Shown here: in pieces, positions 25,887 to 34,500 of the stretch
Layout: every line of letters begins with the position of its first letter
Numbering within the stretch: the first letter of the stretch is position 1
Source of the DNA: Acidobacteriota bacterium
GTDB lineage: Bacteria > Acidobacteriota > Vicinamibacteria > Vicinamibacterales > 2-12-FULL-66-21
Assembly: GCA_003222675.1 (NCBI GenBank)
Contig: QHWT01000049.1
Span: forward strand, 195,840-259,839
Length of the DNA stretch: 64,000 nucleotides
Reading direction: 5' to 3'
The notes under the pieces: generated by a model
Databases searched by the model: none
Told to the model about the DNA's origin: nothing
Seen by the model: the letters and a program-made list of their open reading frames with translations, nothing else
Program-made: the position numbers and the translations under genes

Positions 25887-26615
25887 ATGGAACCTCGTAA
25901 CCCTATGTACCCGCAGGATTCTTCGGGAGATCAGATGCAATCCGGGGCTGATGTGGTGCCGGGGAATTCGCCGGCAGGAAGCCTCCCCGAAGATCAAAGA
26001 TTGCGTCGCCGTGAAACTAAAGTCTTCCTTTCGACGACATGCGAAGACGATGTAAAGGCCGGCGCGGACGCGAGGGCGGGCGACCTCGCGAAAATCAGAC
26101 GGCGAGGACGCCGTACCGCGCGAACGAGCGTGCTGCTCGTCCATTCGAATTCCGCGACGCTCGTCGCGCTTTCCGAGATGCTCCAGCGCGCGGGTTACCG
26201 CGTGCGCCGCGCTCCGTCGTTCGAGGAGGCGCGTATCGCGCTGGCCGCGCGCCCTGCATGCCTGGTCGCTGGTGTTCAGCTCGGCATCTTCAACGGCCTG
26301 CACCTGGTGCTCGACGGGCGGTCGAGCGATCCGCATCTGGCCGCGGTCGTGCTCGACGTGCGGCGGGATGTTGCGCTGAGGGCCGACGCGCAGCGGTTAG
26401 GCGCGGCGTACCTCGTCGAGCCACTGGAAGAGGGGCCGTTTCTCGCGCTGGTCTCCCAGCTGATAGCCGGAGCGAGGCCGGGCGGCACCACCGAGTTGTA
26501 TCGGGATCGTCGCCAAAGCGACCGGCGCGTCGTCATTCTGCAGTTCGAGCCCGAACGGCGGCGGGCCGAGCGGCGTCGCGCAGCGCTCGCGCGAGGCGCG
26601 GGGGAAGGGATTTAA
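25887..26615 (+). CDS. Degenerate receiver-domain protein
   Basis: 242 aa. An N-terminal polar stretch (about residues 1-78) precedes a CheY-like fold: SVLLVHSNSATLVALSEMLQ with RAGYRVRRAPSFEEARIALA and AYLVEPLEE. The usual acidic pair after beta 1 (DD) is replaced by HS, the phospho-acceptor Asp position reads VAGVQLGIFNG with no Asp, and the conserved Lys of the KP motif is Glu (VEP). It therefore cannot be phosphorylated in the usual way. A very basic tail (DRRQSDRR, RRRAERRR) may bind nucleic acid or phosphate. It is divergent from the sigma-54 activator and shares its control region, so a role in regulating EPS genes is likely but not shown. The ATG start lacks a strong ribosome site. 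Confidence 0.65.
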   Translation: MEPRNPMYPQDSSGDQMQSGADVVPGNSPAGSLPEDQRLRRRETKVFLSTTCEDDVKAGADARAGDLAKIRRRGRRTARTSVLLVHSNSATLVALSEMLQRAGYRVRRAPSFEEARIALAARPACLVAGVQLGIFNGLHLVLDGRSSDPHLAAVVLDVRRDVALRADAQRLGAAYLVEPLEEGPFLALVSQLIAGARPGGTTELYRDRRQSDRRVVILQFEPERRRAERRRAALARGAGEGI

Positions 26616-27303
26616 GCAGAGGTGCCGAACGTCGCGACGATCGTGCGGCGTTTCACGCCAACGCGTAATCGCAATCCGCCGCGCGCGATTTGTGATCGCG
26701 GGCAAATGATATCGATTGCCTCCCTGCATCCGGGACTCACATTCTCGCTACCCGGACGTCGAGTACATCACCCTGCAAGGCGTCCATCTGGCCTCGTCTG
26801 CTACGCGCGAGATCGAGCCAATCGGGAAGTTCCTACCGAAGCGATCGACGCGGTCTCGTGACGATCAGCGCACGTTCCTCGAATATCGCGACGATTACCA
26901 GTTTGAGCGGGGCCTCCGCTCCATATGGACATGGCAGACTCTCGAGGCCGACAGTGCGGACTTTAAGGCGCTGGCTGCGTGACTGTCGCGTCGTGAGCCA
27001 CGCGAGCGGTCATCATTTAAGGAAATTTGTCGAGGATGAGGTGACATTTTCCGTCCATTAGGCAGAGGTGTGCGGCAAGAAGTGCCTCATTCCCGCACAC
27101 CCGAAGGTACTTTCTTTCCGGAAGTGAACTTTTCGTGTTGACAAGAAAAAGCACAGCGGTAATGCTGCTTCCTCTCGACATCAGATTGATACCGTCCGAC
27201 GCGCGAAACGCTCCGCGAGTAGCGTTTCTCTGTCGAGATGGTCGTTCGGTTGAAGAGCCCATTTTCGTGCTCCCAAGGCTTGCGTTCTGTCGGAGGGAAT
27301 GTC
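26616..27303. other. Long intergenic region before the second sigma-54 activator
   Basis: About 690 nt. Open stretches up to about 90 codons occur (for example 26716-26982) but have no recognisable domain or ribosome site, so no gene is called. The right part is more AT-rich and contains a sigma-70-like pair, ttgaca at 27138-27143 and taatgc at 27160-27165 (16-nt spacing). The long leader could hold regulatory RNA, but none is recognised. Confidence 0.35.
27138..27165 (+). promoter_or_regulatory. Possible sigma-70 promoter for the second activator gene
   Basis: A perfect ttgaca -35 at 27138-27143 with a weak taatgc -10 at 27160-27165, spacing 16. It lies about 140 nt before the ATG at 27304. 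Confidence 0.3.
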
Positions 27304-28413
27304 ATGGACGTTACGCGCCACCTTGTAGGGATCAGTGACGCGACCAAAGCGCTGCAACAGGAACTGGAGGAAGCTGCACGTTCCGACGCGAAGGTGCTCA
27401 TAACGGGCGAGAGCGGTGTAGGCAAGGAAATCGCGGGGCAGATGATCCATCATCGCAGCCCGCGGCGGCACGGGCCGCTGGTGACGATCAATTGCGCTGG
27501 TATGCCGGACTCGCTCCTCGAGTCGGAATTATTCGGCCACGTGCGCGGCAGCTTCACCGACGCGTACCGAGACAAGCGAGGGTGGCTCGAACAGGCGGAC
27601 GACGGAACGATCTTCATGGATGAAGTCGGCGAGATGAGCCTGCGCATGCAGGCGCTGCTCCTGCGCTTCCTGGAGACAGGCGAGATTCAGCGCATCGGCA
27701 GCGACCGCGCCTGCACACGCGTGAACGTCCGCGTTGTTTCCGCAACCAACCGGCGGCTGCTCGATCGGATCGCCGCGAACGAGTTCCGCGAGGACCTGTA
27801 CTATCGGCTCAACGTGATTCAAATCGTGGTGCCGCCGCTTCGCGATCGTCGCGACGACGTGCCGGTGCTTGTGAATCACTTCCTCGAAATGTACACGAAG
27901 AGCCACAACACACGCCCGATGCAGGCCGCGCCGGAAACGCTCGCCTCGCTGGAGGCGTATCACTGGCCCGGCAACGTGCGCGAGCTTAAGAACGTCATCG
28001 AGCGGATCGTGGTTCGCCAGCGCAAGTCGGTCGTCGCGCTCGACGACCTGCCGCCGGAGATTCTCTTGTGGACCGGCAGCAAGCCGGCCGCCGCCGCGCC
28101 GGCCGCCGCGCCACAACCCGATCGCGTCGCGCTCATGTTCGATCGCGTCGTGAAGGGCGGCGAGGATTTCTGGACGGCGATTCATGAGCCGTTCATGGCG
28201 CGAGACCTGACCCGCGAGGAGCTCCGCACCATCGTGTGCACCGGCCTGACGCACACGAAAGGAAACTACAAGCTGCTGGTCGATTTGTTCAACATGCCGC
28301 AGTCGGACTACCGCCGCTTCCTGAATTTCCTCCGCAAGTACGATTGCAACATGCCGTTCCAGCGTTTCCGGATGCTGTCGACGCCGACGCAGGACGTGCA
28401 GCGATCCGCCTGA
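27304..28413 (+). CDS. Second sigma-54-type AAA+ regulator, with altered GAFTGA loop
   Basis: 369 aa paralogue of the activator at 24664-25752. Walker A GESGVGKE, Walker B GTIFMDEVGEM, VVSATNRRL and WPGNVRELKN are intact, and the C-terminal part THTKGNYKLLVDLFNMPQSD with YRRFLNFLRKYDC matches its neighbour. The loop that touches sigma-54 reads GSFTDA, with Asp in place of the second Gly, a position rarely changed in working activators. It lacks a receiver domain and has an Ala/Pro-rich linker (about residues 259-272). ATG at 27304 follows ggaggg by 6 nt. It may be an antagonist, a partner in mixed hexamers, or an activator independent of sigma-54. A strong terminator follows. Confidence 0.88.
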   Translation: MDVTRHLVGISDATKALQQELEEAARSDAKVLITGESGVGKEIAGQMIHHRSPRRHGPLVTINCAGMPDSLLESELFGHVRGSFTDAYRDKRGWLEQADDGTIFMDEVGEMSLRMQALLLRFLETGEIQRIGSDRACTRVNVRVVSATNRRLLDRIAANEFREDLYYRLNVIQIVVPPLRDRRDDVPVLVNHFLEMYTKSHNTRPMQAAPETLASLEAYHWPGNVRELKNVIERIVVRQRKSVVALDDLPPEILLWTGSKPAAAAPAAAPQPDRVALMFDRVVKGGEDFWTAIHEPFMARDLTREELRTIVCTGLTHTKGNYKLLVDLFNMPQSDYRRFLNFLRKYDCNMPFQRFRMLSTPTQDVQRSA

Positions 28414-28430
28414 CCTCAAGCTTGGAATCA

Positions 28431-28461
28431 CAAAAAAGCCCGCTCTCGCGGGCTTTTTTGT
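28431..28461 (+). terminator. Intrinsic terminator
   Basis: aaaaaagcccgc-tct-cgcgggctttttt: a GC-rich 6-7 bp stem flanked by A and T tracts, 17 nt after the activator stop codon. Because of the A tract it could also work for leftward transcription. Confidence 0.88.
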
Positions 28462-28561
28462 GTACTCAGTCTGACTCACGGCTCACGATCCAGGCTGGCT
28501 CGTGGCTGGGTGCCCTAGGCCGTCCTGTGACTTGAGCGCCTTATCCGTGAACCCTTGAGCC

Positions 28562-31500
28562 TTATTGCAAGGCGCCCAGCACCTCGCAGATCGTCAGATT
28601 GAACCGATCGGTTGCCGGCGCGGTGTCGTTGATCGTGACCACCGTGCCGCTCTGCGCAATCAGCCCATTCTGCCGCTGGACCCAGAACGTGTCGCCATCG
28701 GTCGCGAAGAACTGGAACACGATCGACTGATTCGCACCGACGGTCCGGTCGAGCGCCTGGTCCCAATCGCTGCCGACGCCAATCACCAGCGAGTTCGCGC
28801 GCGTGGTGGTCAGCGATGCTGTGGGTGCACCGGACAACGAATTGTTGCTGCCCGTTGCGCCGATGGCGCCGGACCCGTTCGTGCCCGTCGTGTCCACGTT
28901 CTTGAACGATGTCACCGTGATCGACGCGGCCACTCCTTGCGACAGTGTGGCGCGCGCCGTCAGGTTCGTGACCGTACTTGCCGCGAACGCGCGCCAAATC
29001 TCCGCCGAGCCGAGCTGCGCGTTGGTCCGCCTGACGAGGGTCCACGTCAGCCCGGTGCTCGTGATGCCGGTCACCGTCGTTGCCCCCGTGGTGACGTTGT
29101 CGGCCGAGATGAACGCGAGGAGCAGCTCGTTACCAGCCGTCGTCGAGAAGGCCGGGCTGGTGATCGTCGTGGACCGCGTGGAGCGTCCCAGCGACACGTT
29201 CGCGTCAACGCTGATCGGCGCAATGGTCGTGACGCCGGTGAAGTTGATGCCGGTCACGTTGGTGCCGTTGACGGTGACGCTCTGGTTCACCGGCGTGAAG
29301 CTCGCGCCCGCTTTCGCAGGCGTGACGGTGTAAGTGCCGTTCGACAGGCCGCTGAACGAGTAGTTGCCCGATGCGTCCGCGGTCGTGGTCAGCGCAACTC
29401 CGCCCAGTGTCACGGTCGCGCCAGCACCGACCGACGCGGGGGTGATGGTGCCGGATATCGTCCAGGTCGGAATCGCCTGCGCGACGAAGTTCACGCCAGT
29501 CACGTTGGCGCCGGTCACGGTGACCGCCTGGTTCGGCGGCGTCATCGTGAACCCGCTCTTGACCGGCGTAATCGTGTACTGACCGTCGACCAGGCCGGTG
29601 AACGAGTAATTGCCCAAGACGTCCGCGGTCACGCTCCTCGTCGCACCACCGGTCATGTTCACCGTCGCAGCACTGCCGCCAGTGATCGTGCCGGACAGCG
29701 TAAAGGTCGGCGGCGCACCTGTAAAGTTGACGCCCGTCACGCTCACGCCGCCCACCGTCACTGCCCGGCTCGCTGGCGTGAACGTGAAGCCGCCGCTCTT
29801 TGCCGGCGTCACCGTGTAGGATCCGCTGGCAATCCCACTGAACGTGTAATTGCCAGAGGCGTCCGCGGTGACCACGGCGTTTGCCGCCCCACTCAGTGTC
29901 ACGGTTGCGCCCGCGCCGATGGAGGCGGGCGTGATCGTGCCGGTGATCACCACCGCCTGCGCAGTGAAGTTCACGCCGCTGACGTTGGCGCTCGCGATGG
30001 TGACGGCCTGGTTCGCCGGCGAGAACGTGAACCCGCTCTTTACCGGCGTCAAGGTGTAGCTGCCGTTCGCCAGGCCCGAGATCGTGTAGTTCCCTGCCGC
30101 ATCAGCCGTGGTCGAGGCCGCGGCGGCCCCTGTCAGATTGATGGTCGTGCCGCCGCCACCCGCAATTGTTCCCGAGACGCTGAACGTCGGAACCGGCTGA
30201 CCGCTGAAATCGGCGGCCGTTACGCTCGAGCCCGCCACCGTGACGGCACGGCTGGCCGGCGTGAACGTAAAGCCGCTCTTTGCTGCGGTTACCGTATACG
30301 AGCCGTCCGTGATTCCGCTGAACGAATAGGCGCCTGATGCGTCGGCCGTCACAACCGCGCTGGCCGCGCCGCTCAACGTAACGGTCGCGCCACTGCCGAT
30401 CGATGCCGGTGTAATCGTGCCGCTGATGACGACTGGCACTGCGCTGAAGTCGGCAACCGCACTCGCCCCCGCGATCGTAACGGCGGCGCTCGCTGGCGCC
30501 AACGTGAAGCCCGTCTTGACCGGTGTTACCGTGTAGTTGCCGTCGAGCAGGCCCGTGAAGCTGTAGTGGCCCGCGGCGTCCGCCGTCGTGGTCGCGGCAG
30601 CCGCCCCACTCAGGTTGACCGTGGCGCCAGCGCCGCCCGAGATCGTGCCGGACACATTGAACGTCGGTATCGCCTGGCCAGTGAAGTTCACGCCGGTCAC
30701 GTTGGCGCGCGCCACTCCGATCGAGCGGTTTGCCGGCGTGAAGGTGAAGCCGCTCTTCGACGGCGTGATGGTATAGGCACCGTCGAGCATGCCGCTGAAC
30801 GAATAGTTGCCCGACGCGTCAGTCGTGGTGACCGCACTGGCCGCCCCACTCAACGTCACGGTCGCGCCGCTGCCGATCGCGGCGGGCGAGATCGTGCCGC
30901 TGATTGTCACCGCTTGCGCCGTGAAATTGGCCCCGGTCACGCTACTGCCTGCGATCGTGACCGGTTGGCTGGCCGGATTGAACGTGCACCCGTTCCTGGC
31001 GGCCTCGACGGTATAGGAGCCGTTCGACAGCCCGCTGAACGCGTAATTGCCCGAGCCATCCGCAACCGCGGTCGCCGTTACTGCGCCGCTCAGCGTCAGC
31101 GTCGCCCCGGTGCAGCCCGCCACCGGCGCGATCTGCCCGGAGACGGTTGCACCGGCCGTGGTGAAGCTCGAGGCCGGCGATCCCGTCACCGGCTGCACTG
31201 CGGTATTGGCGGCCGCATCACTCGAGCTCACCCGATAGAAATATGGCGTGTTGGGCGCAAGCGACGCGACCGAAAGGTTGTGCGACGTAACGCCTGTCGC
31301 GTTGCTGACAGACGAGATCAACTGCGCCGGATCGGTTCCGTAGGTGATCCGCGAATCCGACAGTTCATTCGTCGTCCACGTGACGAGCGCCGTGTTGAGG
31401 CTGGGCGAGGCGATCACATTGGTGATCGTCGGAGCCGTCGTGTCAGCCCCATACGTCACCGCATAAACGCCCGCGCCAGCGGGGAAGATCGCGTAGGCGA

Positions 31501-34500
31501 TACCTTTGATCGTCTGCGTCGTGAACGTCACTGGCGCGCCGTTCAGCGTGACGTTATTGATCGGGGAGATGCCCACGCTGGCGGGCACCATCGCCTGCAG
31601 ACCGGTCGCTCCGGCTCCCACCCCGATCGTGAACGACAGAACGTTGGCGCTCCAGCCAATCGACGAAAACGTCGAGCTGTTGCGCCCGTCGAGCCAGTCG
31701 AGCATCTGCTTTGCCGCGATGACCGGAACGCCACGCGCCTTTGCCGACGCGACGATGGCCGCCGAACCCGTCGCTCCTTCGGAGGGATTGAAGTCCGTGT
31801 GCATGTTCGCGGTGACCGTGCCGTAATAGCCCAGCGGACCGAGCGCGTTGTCGAGCAGTGTGTTGATGGTGCTCGTGTAGGTCTGTCCGGATTCATCCGT
31901 CATTTGCGTGGGCGCCTGGTACACGTCAATCACCTGCCCGGTCGACGTCGCGAACCGCATCGGCATGCCGGAGCCGGTGAAGAGTCCTGGGCGGTCCTGC
32001 ACCCAGGTCGAGGGCCAGTAGTAATAGCTCGTGTCGAGGCGGATCCCGCTGTTCAACTCCACCTGGGGCTGTGTTGCGTAATCGCTCCAGACGATGCAGT
32101 GCATGCGGTTCGTCGCAGGCGCGGGCACGTGCGGATAGGCGCCGGAGAACTGCGTCAGCTGCGTGTTGTAGAAGCTCGCCAGCGTCGCCGGCGTCCAGTC
32201 GCCGCAGTTCGTGTTGAGGTGCAGCGCGACTTCGAAGCCTTGCGCCACGTAGTTCGCGGCGCCCGTATCGGGCAGCGGCGTATTCGAGAAGATGTACGAC
32301 GTGCCGCGGATGCACTCCCAGTTCGCGACCGAGCAGCCGACGGGGCTGTTCGCAAGATACGTATCGAAGCGACCCGCCGTCCCGCCATTCGCATGATCGT
32401 CGCCGGTCATGATGACGACCGCCTTCAGCATGCGCGGGTAGTACCAGAAGCGCGGCAGCGGTTTCTTGTTCGCGTTCGCCTTCAGGATGATGTTCCAGAG
32501 CAGCCGCTGCTGCTCGTCAGCCTGTGGAATCGCCACCTTCGAAAAGTCAATCCAGTCCGGCTGCACGTCGCCGGCTTTGGCGCCGAAGTACAGATCGTCG
32601 CTGCGGATCGGCGCCTGCGCATCGCGCTCCTGGCCGGACCACGCGGGGTTGCCTTGCCTCGTCTGCACGACCGACCGCGCGAGGTCATACGTGAACGCGG
32701 CCGCCGTGCCGCTGCCGACCTGCTTCATCGTGACAGCCGGATTGACGGTCGCGGCCGTAGCCGTCGAGTACAGCGTGGCCACCGCCGTGGCGCCATTCAG
32801 CGTGTATCGATCCGCTGTGCCATGGAACTGGATCGTCTCACCGACAATGCCCGCACCAGGAGAAGACGCGGTGTTCACGAGCAGGTACGCGTTCGCAAGC
32901 GTGGACGCCGCGTCGGTCAGACCCAGCAGGCCCGCCAGTTGTTTGTCCGGCCGCATGGCGATCAGGTTGCCGCCGGCCGTCACCCAGTCGGTGAACATCG
33001 AGACCTGCGCGGCGGTGAGCGGCGTGTCGCCGAGGACGACGAGGTCGTATCCGCCGAGCGTCGCGCTCGTCACCGTCGAGAGATCGGCGGTTGCGAAAGC
33101 GTTGAGACCTTCAGTCCGCAGAATCTCCGCGTAGTACGTGGAATGCGGATTACCTGCCGAGGTCACGACCAGCACGGGACCGCCAGGGCCCTGCGTCGGC
33201 GGCGGCGGCGGCGGGGCGGCCGTGGTGAACGTCCACGAATAGTCGCTCGCGATCGCATTGCCAGCCGCGTCTTTGACCCCGGCTTTCACGACGGCCGTGT
33301 AGAGAACGGAGTTGCCAAGCGCCGCCGACGGCGTCAGCGTCGCGGTTCTCGAGCCTGCGTCATAGGACACGGTGGCGGGCACGGCGCTGCCGCTTGGATT
33401 CCGGAGCAGGAACGACGTTGTCGTAATCGTCGTGCTGTTGAGCGGCTCGTTGAAGGTTGCCGTGACCGTCGTGTTCGTGCGCACACCGGACACATTCGGC
33501 GGCGGTGTCACCATCGAAACGGCCGGCGGGGTCGTGTCCGGCGCGGTCGTTGTATTGAATACGACGTCGACGAAGTACGCCTCACCGATAAACGTGTTCG
33601 TCGGGAAGACGCTCGTCGTGCCGTAGGCGTAGACGCCGTTCGCCCCGTCGACGCCGCTGCGCAGCCCGTGCAGTGGCGGCGTGTCGAGGCCGGCATTGGT
33701 GAAGTAGTTGTCCGGACCGGGGTAGTGACCGTTCGGCGCATGATAGGAGATCACGTAGGTCGTGTTCGCGGCGATTGCGATCGGCGTCGCGAACGCGACT
33801 TCCTGCCAACCCGATGCGGTCTCGTTTGCGAAGGTCGTCACTCCGAGCTGCGTCCCGGTGCTCGACCACAAGCGCGCCGCGTGCGTCCCCGTATTGAGAG
33901 CGCCTTTGTAGAACCGCGCGCCCATGATGAAGCCCGCCACGTCCGAGCGGAACTTCGTCCCGAGCTCCACCGAGCTCGGATCGCCATCGTCGACCGGCGT
34001 GGGCACCGCGGTCGACGGCCAGATGCTGCACGGGCAGACGACCGGCGGCGGAGGCGTCGCCCAGGTCGTGAACGTCCATGTCACGGTCGCCGCCATCGCG
34101 TTTCCTGCGGCGTCCTTGACGCGCGGATCCGTCGTGCCTCCTTTTACCGTCGCGACATACGTGCTGCCCAGCTGCAGCGACGACACGGGCTTGAGCGTGC
34201 CGACGCGAGTGGTCGAGTCGTAGGTGACGGTGGCGCTGATCATCACGCCAGAGTTGTCCTTCAGCTCGAACGTGCCAGGGGCGGCGGAGCCTTCCTTCCC
34301 GGAGTTACTCGCCGAGATCGTCGCCGGGTCCATCGCCTCGTTGAATGTCGCGGTGATCGGGGCCGCGGGGTCGACATTCGTGGCGGCAGCAACGGGAACC
34401 GTGGTCGTGATCGTCGGCGGCGTCGTATCGACCGGCGCTGTCGTGGTGAACACGACGTCTGCCCAGTAATTCTCGGAGTTGAACGTCTGGTTCGGGAAGG

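Noticed and set aside
26716..26982. Small open frame in the long gap before the second activator
   Set aside because: No ribosome site, no domain, and composition unlike its neighbours; too weak to call.
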